A stretch of 64,000 bases of DNA, from assembly GCF_020539485.1 (NCBI RefSeq), contig NZ_JACDXU010000001.1, positions 1,178,001 to 1,242,000 of the forward strand, read 5' to 3'. Numbering within the stretch: position 1 is the stretch's first letter; each line of letters starts with the position of its first letter. The position numbers were made by a program, and so were the translations under genes. Positions 54,973 through 63,843 of this stretch are shown here, in pieces. The notes under the pieces were generated by a model. It saw only the letters and a program-made list of their open reading frames with translations. It was not told the origin of the DNA and did not search any database. This DNA is from Fulverythrobacter ferritrahens (GTDB lineage: Bacteria; Pseudomonadota; Alphaproteobacteria; Sphingomonadales; Sphingomonadaceae).

Positions 54973-57267
54973 ATGAGTATGCGGGGGAAACCATTTGAGG
55001 GCCTGGCAGCCTGGCTGCTGGGTGCCCGGACACCTGCGCCCCCGGCAATCTATGCTGAACTGACCAAGGGGCTGTTCGCCTCGCTTCCGATTTTTCTCGG
55101 CGGCGTGATAAACACCACTGCGGTTGCAGGCGTTGCGGCGTGGCGTCAGCCCTATTCGCCCTTCATTGCCTGGTTCCTGTTCGAGATTGCCCTGGGCCTC
55201 ACCCGGATCGCCGTTTTGGTCCGCGGCCGGGCGGTACAGCGGAACGGCGGCGAGCCGCCCCGCTTCCTCGCCGCGCTCCTGTCCTGCTGCTGGGCTACGT
55301 CGGTCGGCATCGGCACCGCCCTTTGTCTGGATAGCGGGGACTGGCTGCTTGCCAGCATCGCGGGCTTTTCCGCCGCAGGTATGGTGTGCGGGGTATGCCT
55401 GCGCAATTTCGGCACACCGCGCCTTTCCGCGATCATGTGCTTCCTCATCCTGGCACCCTGCGGCATCGTGGGCGTGTTTTCCGATGAAAGCCTGCTGACG
55501 ATCATCGCGCTGCAGCTGCCGTTCTATATGTTCACCATTTTCGCCGCCGGCTTTTCGCTGCAGGAAATGCTGGTGTCACGGATGACGGCGCTCAGCGATC
55601 TGCAGCGCAGCGAAACGCTGAACGAGACGATCCTCAAATCCAGCCCGGATCGCACGCTGATCCTCGACAGTTCCTATCGCATTCTGTTCAGCAATATCCC
55701 CAATGGCATGGCCCAGCCGGAGGAGCTTGTCGGCCTCTCCTGGCCTTCGCTGATTCCACCGGAAGAGCGGGATAATGCCATTGCGGCACTACGGATGGCG
55801 GAATCCGGCCTGCCCGGAAATGTCCTTACCCATCAGATGGATCGCAATGGCCAATGCCAATGGTTCGATGTCATCGCCAACCGCATCAGCGATGATTCGG
55901 GCCGTATCATCGTGGTGGCACGGGACATCACGCATCAGAAGAAGTCCGAAGAACATGCCCTGTGGATGGCCCATCACGATGCGCTGACCGGCCTACCCAA
56001 TCGCGCCCTGCTGCAGGGCAGGCTGGAGGACGTGCTGACCGATTTCGGCGCAAGCCAGCAAACCGCGCTGCTCATCCTCGACGTCGATAATTTCAAGACC
56101 ATCAATGACGCGCTGGGCCACGATGCGGGCGACATTTTGCTATGCACTTTCGCCAGCCGCCTGCGCGCTGCGGTGAATGAAGGCGATCTGGTTGCCCGCA
56201 CCGGGGGCGATGAATTCGCGGTCATCGTTTCCGCCACGACCGAGGATGATGTGATTGCCGCGGCCGACCAGATATTCGATCAGTTGCGCGAGCCGTTCTA
56301 CCATGAAGGCCGCCTGCTGGAATGCCGGGCCAGCATCGGCGCCAGCATGATCCCGCGCGACGGGATAAGCCGCTCGGAAATCATGAAAGCTGCCGACATC
56401 GCGCTCTATGCCGCCAAGGCTGGCGGCCGGGCGCGGCTCAAGCTGTTCGAGCCGGCGATGATGGTGGAGGTCGAGCGCCATCAGAGCATGATCGCCTCGG
56501 CCCGCCGTGCCCTGCAGGCCAATGCGATCATCCCGCATTATCAACCGAAGGTTTCGCTCGGCAATTCGCGGATCGTCGGCTTCGAGGCCCTGCTGCGCTG
56601 GCGCGACCCCTATGGGCGGCTGCAGGGACCCGATGTGCTGAAAGCCGCCTTCGAAGATCCTGCCCTGAGCGGCCCGTTGAGCGACCGTATGCTTGACGGG
56701 GTGCTCCATGACATGCGCGACTGGCTCAGCCAGGGCCTCGATTTCGGGCATGTCGCGATCAATGTCACTGCGGCGGATTTCCGGCGCGGTTCCTTTGCGG
56801 AACGCCTGCTGGGTCGGTTGGAGGATCATGGCGTGCCGCCCTCCTGCATCCAGATCGAAGTGACCGAAACGGTCTTCCTGGGACGCGGGGCGAGCTATGT
56901 GGAAGATGCGCTCAAGCACCTCAATGCGCATGGCATCCTCATCGCTCTGGACGATTTCGGCACCGGCTATGCCTCGCTATCCCACCTCAACCAGTTTCCG
57001 GTGGACCTACTGAAGATCGACCGCTCCTTTGTAGGCGAAATTGGCTGCAACCCGGATGCGGAGGCAATTTCCACCACCGTCATCAATCTCGGCCATTGCC
57101 TGGGGCTGGAAGTGATCGCGGAAGGCGTGGAAACCCGCGCGCAGGAAGCCTATCTGGCGACCGTCGGCTGCGATACGGGACAGGGCTATCTCTATTCGGA
57201 AGCCCGGCCCGCCCATGCCATCCCGAGCATGCTGCGCGAACAACCGATCCCGGCTGTCAGGGCCTGA
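54973..57267 (+). CDS. Membrane GGDEF-EAL protein (diguanylate cyclase/phosphodiesterase) with PAS domain
   Basis: A protein of 764 aa. About six helices span residues 35-215, a PAS domain lies near 220-335, then GGDEF (about 345-505) with an intact G-G-D-E-F, and EAL (about 525-755). The EAL domain keeps E-A-L-L-R-W, I-N-V-T-A-A-D-F, E-V-T-E-T, L-D-D-F-G-T-G-Y and A-E-G-V-E-T, so c-di-GMP hydrolysis is plausible. The GGDEF part lacks a clear RxxD inhibitory motif. A TTG at 54928 could add 15 residues; I prefer ATG 54973. Confidence 0.93.
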   Translation: MSMRGKPFEGLAAWLLGARTPAPPAIYAELTKGLFASLPIFLGGVINTTAVAGVAAWRQPYSPFIAWFLFEIALGLTRIAVLVRGRAVQRNGGEPPRFLAALLSCCWATSVGIGTALCLDSGDWLLASIAGFSAAGMVCGVCLRNFGTPRLSAIMCFLILAPCGIVGVFSDESLLTIIALQLPFYMFTIFAAGFSLQEMLVSRMTALSDLQRSETLNETILKSSPDRTLILDSSYRILFSNIPNGMAQPEELVGLSWPSLIPPEERDNAIAALRMAESGLPGNVLTHQMDRNGQCQWFDVIANRISDDSGRIIVVARDITHQKKSEEHALWMAHHDALTGLPNRALLQGRLEDVLTDFGASQQTALLILDVDNFKTINDALGHDAGDILLCTFASRLRAAVNEGDLVARTGGDEFAVIVSATTEDDVIAAADQIFDQLREPFYHEGRLLECRASIGASMIPRDGISRSEIMKAADIALYAAKAGGRARLKLFEPAMMVEVERHQSMIASARRALQANAIIPHYQPKVSLGNSRIVGFEALLRWRDPYGRLQGPDVLKAAFEDPALSGPLSDRMLDGVLHDMRDWLSQGLDFGHVAINVTAADFRRGSFAERLLGRLEDHGVPPSCIQIEVTETVFLGRGASYVEDALKHLNAHGILIALDDFGTGYASLSHLNQFPVDLLKIDRSFVGEIGCNPDAEAISTTVINLGHCLGLEVIAEGVETRAQEAYLATVGCDTGQGYLYSEARPAHAIPSMLREQPIPAVRA

Positions 57268-57319
57268 TCCTGATGCGATCCATCTATTTTAGAGCAATGC
57301 CCAGTGCGAGGGGGATGCC

Positions 57320-57784
57320 CTATTCGAGGGGAACGCCGGGCTCCTGCTTGGCAGTGCGGATCGTCAGCGAAGTCTTCACGCTGGCCACATTGGGGGCCGG
57401 GGTAAGCTTGCTGGTAAGAAATTCCTGGAAGCTCTGCAGATCCCTGCTCACGATCTTCAGGATGAAATCGATCTCGCCATTCAGCATATGGCATTCGCGC
57501 ACTTCAGGCAGATCGCGCATATGCTGTTCGAAGGCGCGCAGATCTTCCTCGGCCTGGCTCTTCAGGCTGACCATGGCGAATACGGTGATGGCGAAGCCCA
57601 GCTTGGAAGGATCAAGATCGGCATGATAGCCGCGAATGACTCCCTCTTCCTCCAGCGCACGCACGCGGCGCAGACACGGCGGTGCAGTCAGCCCCACGCG
57701 CTGCGCGAGTTCGACATTGGTAATTCGACCTTCAGCCTGCAATTCGGCAAGCAGACGCCGGTCGATTGCGTCGAGATTCGCCAT
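57320..57784 (-). CDS. Lrp/AsnC family transcriptional regulator
   Basis: A 154-aa regulator. The N-terminal winged helix reads L-D-A-I-D-R-R-L-L-A-E-L-Q-A-E-G-R-I-T-N-V-E-L-A-Q-R-V-G-L-T-A-P-P-C-L-R-R, and the C-terminal RAM effector domain holds V-R-E-C-H-M-L-N-G-E-I-D-F-I-L-K-I. It binds small ligands, often amino acids, and assembles as octamers. It is divergent from the kinase-like gene, and a 12-bp palindrome lies between them. Confidence 0.93.
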   Translation of the reverse strand: MANLDAIDRRLLAELQAEGRITNVELAQRVGLTAPPCLRRVRALEEEGVIRGYHADLDPSKLGFAITVFAMVSLKSQAEEDLRAFEQHMRDLPEVRECHMLNGEIDFILKIVSRDLQSFQEFLTSKLTPAPNVASVKTSLTIRTAKQEPGVPLE

Positions 57785-57880
57785 AATCGAAAACCCGCTC
57801 GCTTCATGTGCGAAGTTTGTGCCCATCTGGAGGGCAAGGAGTAGCACGAATACTGATCGCAGCCAGCAATATTGTTATAT

Positions 57881-57892
57881 ATGTCCGGACAT
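57881..57892. promoter_or_regulatory. Palindrome between the Lrp regulator and kinase-like genes
   Basis: ATGTCCGGACAT is a perfect 12-bp palindrome about 100 nt from each gene start, next to an AT-rich TTATAT run. It is a candidate operator, perhaps for the Lrp-type regulator itself. Confidence 0.35.
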
Positions 57893-57999
57893 GTCCCGCT
57901 TTGCAACGCCGGAACCGCCTGCGTTCCTAGTTTACGGGAAACTGGTAGGACTTTTCAAATTACCCCCGCCTCCCGGCACGCCGCTCTATCGGAGATTGA

Positions 58000-59847
58000 A
58001 TGCAGTTTGACGACCGCCTTGCTACCGTTCTGCGCATGCAGACCGGCGGTGTGCGGGCGGCGCACACGCAGTTCCGTCAGCTGCTGGACCTGGCTGGCAG
58101 CGCTCCTGAAAGTACCGACGATGCCCGGCTGGGGCGTGCCTATGACCGGCTGAGCGCTCTATCTGCGGAAATTCCGTTGGAAATCCGCGCCGCGATGATT
58201 CGCGATCCCGGCCTGCGGCTGCGCAATCCGGCCTTCATCGCCTATCTCGCTTCGCAGGAACTGCCCATTGCCAAGGCGGCGATGAGCAATGCCCGGTTGA
58301 GCGAGGCGCAATGGGAAGCCCTGATTCCGGCACTGCCGGTGCCGGTCCGCGCTCATTTGCGCCAGCGTACGGACTTGCCTCCGACGATCCGCGATCTGCT
58401 GGCCCTTCTGGGCGTGCGGGATCTGGTGCTGCCGCAGCCGGATGAAGCATCCGTAGCGATCGATCAGCCGGGCCGCGCCACTCAGCCCGCCCCCGCTCCG
58501 GCAGCCCCGGCCCAGGCGGCGACCAAACCGCATCCTACGCCAGAACCGAAGCCGAAACCGGTATCGACACCGGCCAGCAAGCCTCATCCCCAACCCGAAC
58601 CTCAGCCTGCCAGCGTGCTCGATCTCGATCCCGCTCTTGCTCTGGCGGGGGAAGAAGGCCCGGCCGGCATCGGTGCGATCGTGCGGCGTATCGAGGCGTT
58701 CCAGCGTACCCGCGCCGCCACCCAGCCCCATGTGGATGCCCCCCGCCTCCCCCTTGGCGAACATGCGAATGACGGTGCGGATGACCTGCCGCAGAGCTTC
58801 GATTTCACGACCGATGCCGATGGCCGCATCAGCTGGGCCGGACAGAATGTGGCACCGATGACGGTCGGCATGATGCTGGCCGGACGGAAGGAGGATTCCC
58901 CCGCCCGCCCCGACGCAGCAACTCTTGTGGCCATGCGCCGGCGCCAGCCCGTGCGCGGCGGCCATCTGGTACTGGAAGGCGCTCCTGCCATCGCGGGCAA
59001 ATGGCGGATGGACGCCATGCCCGTCTTCTCGCCCAGTGGAGGGCGTTTTTCCGGCTATCGCGGCCGCATGCGCCGGCTGGTGGAGGAAGATGCGAGTCTC
59101 GCCCCTGCCGCCCCGGTGGATAGCCCGGCGGACCGGATGCGCCAGATCATCCATGAATTACGTACGCCGGTAAACGCCATCCAGGGCTTTGCGGAGATTA
59201 TCCAGCAGCAGCTGTTCGGCCCCACGCCCAATGAATATCGCGCCCTGGCCGCTTCGATCGCGGGCGATGCAGCAAGGATGCTGGCCGGCTTCGAGGAGCT
59301 GGACCGGCTGGTGAAGCTGGAAAGCGGCGCGCTGGAACTGGATGAGGGAAGCTGTGACCTGCGCTCCATTCTAGCCGGCACGGTTGGGCAACTGGACCGG
59401 GTGTTGCGCGCACGCAGCGCAGGCCTTTCCCTGCAAGGGGGCGATGGGGCGGCCCCTGTCCCGTTGACGCGCGGCGATGGTGAAATGCTGATATGGCGCA
59501 TGGTCGCCACTCTGGCAGGCGCGGTCAGCCCGGGCGAGGAGCTGCAGGTGATGTTGGGGCACGACGGTTCCCGGGTCATTCTCGCCATGGATCTGCCGGC
59601 AGCCCTTGCCGGGCGGGACGATCTTTTCGAAAGTACCGCCCCCGCCCTGTCGCAGGCCGTAAGCGCCGGAATGTTCGGCGCGGGGTTCACATTGCGCCTT
59701 GCCCGTGCAGAAGCGCGCGCGACACGCGGCGACCTCTGCCGCGAAGGAGACAGGCTGCTTCTCACCCTGCCTCTGGCAGCAATTGCCAGCAAGGAAAGCG
59801 GCAATTACGAGGTAGACTTGCGTGGCCAGATAGCCGAGACGGGCTGA
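58000..59847 (+). CDS. Histidine kinase-like protein with degenerate ATPase domain
   Basis: A 615-aa soluble protein. Residues 1-140 form a helical HEAT-like region reminiscent of DUF2336. A Pro/Ala/Lys-rich linker (about 150-205) follows, then a PAS-like domain (near 265-350), and a HisKA domain with the full H-box I-I-H-E-L-R-T-P-V-N-A near residue 385. The region where an ATPase domain is expected (about 460-605) has no N-box asparagines, no D-x-G-x-G and a changed G-L-G-L box (F-G-A-G-F-T-L-R-L). It probably cannot bind ATP normally. A deacetylase gene follows after 43 nt. Confidence 0.85.
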   Translation: MQFDDRLATVLRMQTGGVRAAHTQFRQLLDLAGSAPESTDDARLGRAYDRLSALSAEIPLEIRAAMIRDPGLRLRNPAFIAYLASQELPIAKAAMSNARLSEAQWEALIPALPVPVRAHLRQRTDLPPTIRDLLALLGVRDLVLPQPDEASVAIDQPGRATQPAPAPAAPAQAATKPHPTPEPKPKPVSTPASKPHPQPEPQPASVLDLDPALALAGEEGPAGIGAIVRRIEAFQRTRAATQPHVDAPRLPLGEHANDGADDLPQSFDFTTDADGRISWAGQNVAPMTVGMMLAGRKEDSPARPDAATLVAMRRRQPVRGGHLVLEGAPAIAGKWRMDAMPVFSPSGGRFSGYRGRMRRLVEEDASLAPAAPVDSPADRMRQIIHELRTPVNAIQGFAEIIQQQLFGPTPNEYRALAASIAGDAARMLAGFEELDRLVKLESGALELDEGSCDLRSILAGTVGQLDRVLRARSAGLSLQGGDGAAPVPLTRGDGEMLIWRMVATLAGAVSPGEELQVMLGHDGSRVILAMDLPAALAGRDDLFESTAPALSQAVSAGMFGAGFTLRLARAEARATRGDLCREGDRLLLTLPLAAIASKESGNYEVDLRGQIAETG

Positions 59848-59890
59848 GGGATACTGCTAACCAAGGTTGATAGGGGGGCGGCTGGGCGCC

Positions 59891-60886
59891 ATGCGTTCGA
59901 TCATCGATGCGCCGGCAAATATCGAGAAGGCGAGGTTCAAGCCGGGCTTTGGCCAGCGGTTTATCCTGACTGTCGATACGGAAGAAGAATTTGACTGGAC
60001 CAAGCCCATTCGCCGCGAAGGCCATGGGCTGGAACACTTGCCTCGCCTCGCCAAGTTCCAGCAATTCTGTGAAAATGAAGGTGTCTGCCCGGTCTATCTG
60101 ATCGACTGGCCGGTGGCGACATCCGCCCTGGCGGCGGATATTCTGGCCGAACCTGTGGCGCAGGGCCGTGCGGAAATCGGCGTCCAGCTCCATCCCTGGG
60201 TCAATCCTCCCTTCGATGAGGAAGTGAACAACCGCAATTCCTATGCCGGAAACCTGCCGCCCCAGCTGGAGCAGGCAAAATTCGCGCGGCTGCGCAGTGC
60301 GATCGAGACGAATTTCGGCAGCGTTCCCAAAATCTACCGCGCCGGCCGCTACGGCGCTGGTCCGCATACCGGGGCCATGCTGCGCGAAGGCGGCATCGCC
60401 ATGGACAGTTCGGTGCGGCCGAAATTCGATTATTCGGCGGAGGGCGGCGTGGATTATCGCAAGCATCCGCTGGTGCCCTATTGGCTCGATCCCGAACACA
60501 CGGTGCTGGAAGTGCCGCTGACCACCACTTTCTGGGGCATGCTGCGCAAGCAGGGGGACTGGATCTATCCGCTGATGTGGCGTGCGCCCGCATTGCGCGG
60601 CCTGCTGTCCCGCCTTGCCTTGCTGGAACGCATCCCCCTCACGCCCGAAGGTGTCTCTGTAGAGGAAGCAATCCGCGGAATCGATATGGCCCTGGATGAC
60701 GGGCTGCCGCTGCTGGTATTCTCTTTTCACAGCCCTTCGCTTCGCCCGGGCCACACTCCCTATGTGCAGAACGAATATGATCTGGACTCGCTGTACGACT
60801 GGTGGCGGCGAATTTTCGCCTATCTGCGGCTGCGCGACGTGAAGCCATGCAACGCCCGGCAGATCATGGATGCAATTGAGGTTTAG
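59891..60886 (+). CDS. Polysaccharide deacetylase family protein (WalW-like)
   Basis: A 331-aa protein of the NodB-fold deacetylase family. The expected first motif appears as L-T-V-D-T-E-E-E-F-D-W (T-x-D-D-equivalent), the metal region as Q-L-H-P-W-V-N-P-P-F, followed by Y-R-A-G-R-Y-G and a late S-F-H-S-P-S-L. These support metal binding and sugar de-N-acetylation, but no substrate is known. No signal peptide is seen, so it would act in the cytoplasm. The ATG 59891 has a GGGGGG ribosome site; a TTG at 59867 is the alternative. Confidence 0.85.
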   Translation: MRSIIDAPANIEKARFKPGFGQRFILTVDTEEEFDWTKPIRREGHGLEHLPRLAKFQQFCENEGVCPVYLIDWPVATSALAADILAEPVAQGRAEIGVQLHPWVNPPFDEEVNNRNSYAGNLPPQLEQAKFARLRSAIETNFGSVPKIYRAGRYGAGPHTGAMLREGGIAMDSSVRPKFDYSAEGGVDYRKHPLVPYWLDPEHTVLEVPLTTTFWGMLRKQGDWIYPLMWRAPALRGLLSRLALLERIPLTPEGVSVEEAIRGIDMALDDGLPLLVFSFHSPSLRPGHTPYVQNEYDLDSLYDWWRRIFAYLRLRDVKPCNARQIMDAIEV

Positions 60887-60940
60887 CCGCGCTTGTATTG
60901 CTGCGACTTAGCGGCTACGTCGCGGCACGTTCGGCAAAGG

Positions 60941-61016
60941 GGGCCTGTAGCTCAGCGGTTAGAGCTGGCCGCTCATAACGGCTAGGTCGCGGGTTCGAAT
61001 CCTGCCGGGCCCACCA
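60941..61016 (+). tRNA. tRNA with anticodon CAT (probably tRNA-Ile2, else elongator tRNA-Met)
   Basis: A 76-nt cloverleaf with acceptor stem GGGCCTG/CGGGCCC. The anticodon loop CTCATAA gives CAT. The variable and T-stem region TAGGTCGCGGG resembles tRNA-Ile2, whose C34 is changed to lysidine by TilS. A possible promoter (TTGTAT at 60893, weak -10 at 60916) lies upstream. CCA is encoded. Confidence 0.9.
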
Positions 61017-61037
61017 CCCAGCCGACGAAACAAGAGT

Positions 61038-61116
<79 letters not shown>

Positions 61117-61251
61117 GTTTCCCGCCTTTTCAGCACACACGGCGGGTAATTGCTCCCGCACGCGGGACAGATCCGTCTTCGCAATTGCCTGAATAGTTAA
61201 CGAGAGTTACAAGTGCCACGATAAGTAGTTAATATTTCCGGAGCGACGCCC

Positions 61252-61593
61252 ATGATCGTGCGGAATTGGGAAGGCCGCGTCCCCAGGCTGAAATCGCCCG
61301 AATTTCTTCGCCTCATGCGGGAGGTGATGCTGCCAGACCATCACTCGGCGCCCGGCAATCGCGGCGCATGGTGCCTCCATCGTCGGCAAGACGATGTGGT
61401 CCATGTGCGCATGGTGAGCCATTGGGAAAGCTGGGACGCCCTCCGTGACTTTGCCGGGACCGACATAGACCGGCCCCGTTCCTATTATTTCGACAAGGAC
61501 TTCCTGCTCGAAATCCCCGAGAAGGTCGAACATTGGGAAATGCAGGAAGGACGCGCTGTCGACACGACGGGAAATCTCACCAGAGGCAGGTAA
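61252..61593 (+). CDS. Hypothetical protein, 113 aa, ABM-like
   Basis: A small soluble protein with alternating beta strands and helices: M-I-V-R-N-W-E-G-R-V, a helix with E-F-L-R-L-M-R-E-V, then G-A-W-C-L-H-R-R-Q-D-D-V-V-H-V-R-M-V-S-H-W-E-S-W-D-A-L-R-D-F-A-G. This spacing is like the dimeric alpha-beta barrel of antibiotic biosynthesis monooxygenase-like proteins. No catalytic residue is evident. A GGAG ribosome site lies about ten bases upstream of the ATG. Its last 17 nt overlap the 3' end of the phosphate transporter gene on the other strand. Confidence 0.7.
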   Translation: MIVRNWEGRVPRLKSPEFLRLMREVMLPDHHSAPGNRGAWCLHRRQDDVVHVRMVSHWESWDALRDFAGTDIDRPRSYYFDKDFLLEIPEKVEHWEMQEGRAVDTTGNLTRGR

Positions 61594-62578
61594 GGCCGTA
61601 GAACAGCGCGCCCACGGCCGCACTGGCCGGGATGGTGATGAACCACGCCACGATCACGCGGCTGGCCACCGTCCAGCGCACCGCACTGGCGCGCCGCGCA
61701 GCGCCCGTGCCCACCACGCTGCCGGTGATGGCATGGGTTGTGGAAACCGGAATACCCATCGCGCTGGCCCCGAATACCACCACCGAACCGGCCGTGGAGG
61801 CGCAGAAGCCCGAATGGTGGTTCAGCTTGGTCAGCCCGGTGCCCATCGTCTTGATGATCTTCCAGCCGCCCGACATCGTGCCCAGCGCGATTGCGGCATA
61901 GCAGGACAGCACAACCCATTCCGGCACATGGAATTCCCCGCCCAGATGGCCGGTGGAATAGAGCAGCACGGTGATGATCCCCATGGTCTTCTGCGCATCA
62001 TTGCCGCCATGGCTGATCGAATAGGCTGCCGAGGACAGCAGATGCAGCCCCTTGAACACGCCATCGGCGCGGCGGGGCGCGGCGCCTTTGAATATCCAGC
62101 TGGTCACCACCATCAGCGCCATGGCGAAGACGAAGCCGATCATGGGCGAAAGGAAGATCGCGGCGACGGTCTTCACCGTGCCACCGGATTCAACCACGCC
62201 CGGCCCGGCATGGGCGATCCCCGCCCCGAGCAACCCGCCGATGAGGGCGTGGCTGGAGGATGAGGGGATGCCCTTGATCCAGGTCACCACATTCCAGAAC
62301 ATCGCCCCCACCAGGGCGCCGAACACCACGGCAGGTGTCACTGCGTCCTTATCGACAATGCCCTTGCCCACCGTTTCGGCCACATGCAGCCCAACCAGCC
62401 AATAGGCGCCGAAATTACCGGCGGCCGCGAACAGCACCGCGCTGAACGGCGAAAGCAGCCGGGTGGAAACGACAGTGGCGATGGCATTGGCCGCATCGTG
62501 CAGGCCGTTGAGAAAATCGAAGGCGAGCGCCAGGGCGATCAGCCCGATGAGCAGCGGCAGGGCAAGCGTGGTTTCCAT
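61577..62578 (-). CDS. pit: Low-affinity inorganic phosphate transporter (PiT family)
   Basis: A 333-aa PiT transporter with about ten helices. The two halves carry the repeated signature: G-L-H-D-A-A-N-A-I-A-T-V-V-S-T near residue 26 and S-H-G-G-N-D-A-Q-K-T-M-G near 195. It takes up metal-phosphate by symport. It lies 15 nt after a gene whose C-terminal half is DUF47, the PhoU-like partner found with PiT transporters. Confidence 0.95.
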   Translation of the reverse strand: METTLALPLLIGLIALALAFDFLNGLHDAANAIATVVSTRLLSPFSAVLFAAAGNFGAYWLVGLHVAETVGKGIVDKDAVTPAVVFGALVGAMFWNVVTWIKGIPSSSSHALIGGLLGAGIAHAGPGVVESGGTVKTVAAIFLSPMIGFVFAMALMVVTSWIFKGAAPRRADGVFKGLHLLSSAAYSISHGGNDAQKTMGIITVLLYSTGHLGGEFHVPEWVVLSCYAAIALGTMSGGWKIIKTMGTGLTKLNHHSGFCASTAGSVVVFGASAMGIPVSTTHAITGSVVGTGAARRASAVRWTVASRVIVAWFITIPASAAVGALFYGLTCLW

Positions 62579-62593
62579 CGGTCGGGCCCGGGC

Positions 62594-63733
62594 TCAGGAA
62601 TGATCGATCACGAGACCGTCGATCTCGTTGGCGACATCCTCGAAGCGGTCCACGACGCGTTCCAGTCGCTTGAACATCTCCTGGCGGACAACGAACTGGA
62701 TCGGGTCTTTCTTGCCCAGCTGCTTGTAGATGCGCTTGAGGCCGGCAGCATGAATCTCGTCGGCATGGCCTTCCATCCGCACCAGCCGTTCGGTCAGTTC
62801 ATGCAGGCGATGGCCGTTATCGGCAACCTTGCGCAGCAGCGGAATGGCTTCCGCCGTCAGCCGCGCAGCATCGACGATAATTGCGCACATGTCTCGCATT
62901 TCCGGCTCGAATTCCTCGATCTCATAGAGGTCCACCGCGCCGGCAGTCTGCTGCATTTCGTCGATAGCATCGTCCATCGCGCCGATCAGGTCGGTGATGG
63001 CCCCCCGGTCGAACGGGGTAAGGAAAGTGCGACGCACGGCATGCAGCACTTCGCGCGTGATATCGTCCGCATCGTGCTCGCGCTCTTCGATCTCGCGGAT
63101 ATGCTCGGCCTTGTTCGGCCCGCCTTGCGCCAGCCGCGCCAGCGCATCCGCGCCCGCTACCAGCGTGGCGGCGTGCTGTTCGAACAGCTCGAAGAAATTC
63201 CCCTGCTGCGGCAGCAGCTTCTGAATCCAGCCGAACATGGCAGATATTCCCGTTTTTTTACCGACCGTGCTGATCGTATTGATGATGATGCGCCCCTGGG
63301 CGGCGGCGCGAAATTCGCGGGCACCGAAGCTGCGGATGAGAGCGCGAAGATCGGGCTCGTCCACTGCTTCGGCGGCTTCAGCCAGAGTGAACCAGCGGCG
63401 CTCGCGCTCGTGCTGTTCCTTCCAGCTATCCAGTTCTTCCGTCACGGCAAAGGGGAACACGTCCACATCGGTCCACACCGTGGCACCCGAAGCGCGCTTC
63501 TTGCGATACCGGAAAGAGCCGATGGAAGTGGGACAGGCAGCGCCCAATACGCCTGCTTCCTCTTCCGCTTCCTGCGCGGCACTGGCGTGAGGGGGCAGCT
63601 TGCCCACCTGCCCGCCCTTGGGAATTACCCAGCGACCCGTGCCCCTCGTGGTGATCAGCAGAATGTTGATGGGCGCATCCACCGCAGGGGAATCCGTACG
63701 ATAGGGCAAAACGGCAATCTGCCTCATCGCCAT
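62594..63733 (-). CDS. NUDIX hydrolase domain fused to DUF47 (PhoU-like) domain
   Basis: A 379-aa continuous frame. Residues 1-135 form a NUDIX domain with W-V-I-P-K-G-G-Q-V and the box-like A-A-Q-E-A-E-E-E-A-G-V; the usual upstream Glu and Arg of the Nudix box are Leu and Gln. Residues 165-379 are DUF47, starting M-F-G-W-I-Q-K-L-L-P and containing F-E-L-F-E-Q-H-A and long helices. DUF47 proteins pair with PiT transporters. The join crosses a run of seven A. Met165 could be the start of a separate DUF47 protein. An AAGGAAAGGG ribosome site precedes ATG 63733. Confidence 0.88.
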   Translation of the reverse strand: MAMRQIAVLPYRTDSPAVDAPINILLITTRGTGRWVIPKGGQVGKLPPHASAAQEAEEEAGVLGAACPTSIGSFRYRKKRASGATVWTDVDVFPFAVTEELDSWKEQHERERRWFTLAEAAEAVDEPDLRALIRSFGAREFRAAAQGRIIINTISTVGKKTGISAMFGWIQKLLPQQGNFFELFEQHAATLVAGADALARLAQGGPNKAEHIREIEEREHDADDITREVLHAVRRTFLTPFDRGAITDLIGAMDDAIDEMQQTAGAVDLYEIEEFEPEMRDMCAIIVDAARLTAEAIPLLRKVADNGHRLHELTERLVRMEGHADEIHAAGLKRIYKQLGKKDPIQFVVRQEMFKRLERVVDRFEDVANEIDGLVIDHS

Positions 63734-63843
63734 GAACGGACCCTTTCCTTCTGCAGGCTTGCGCCGTGCGCGCTAGGGGAACGACACAAATATGACAAAC
63801 AGGATTTACGGGCGTTTCCCCAATTTAGCACAGATTGGCGCCT

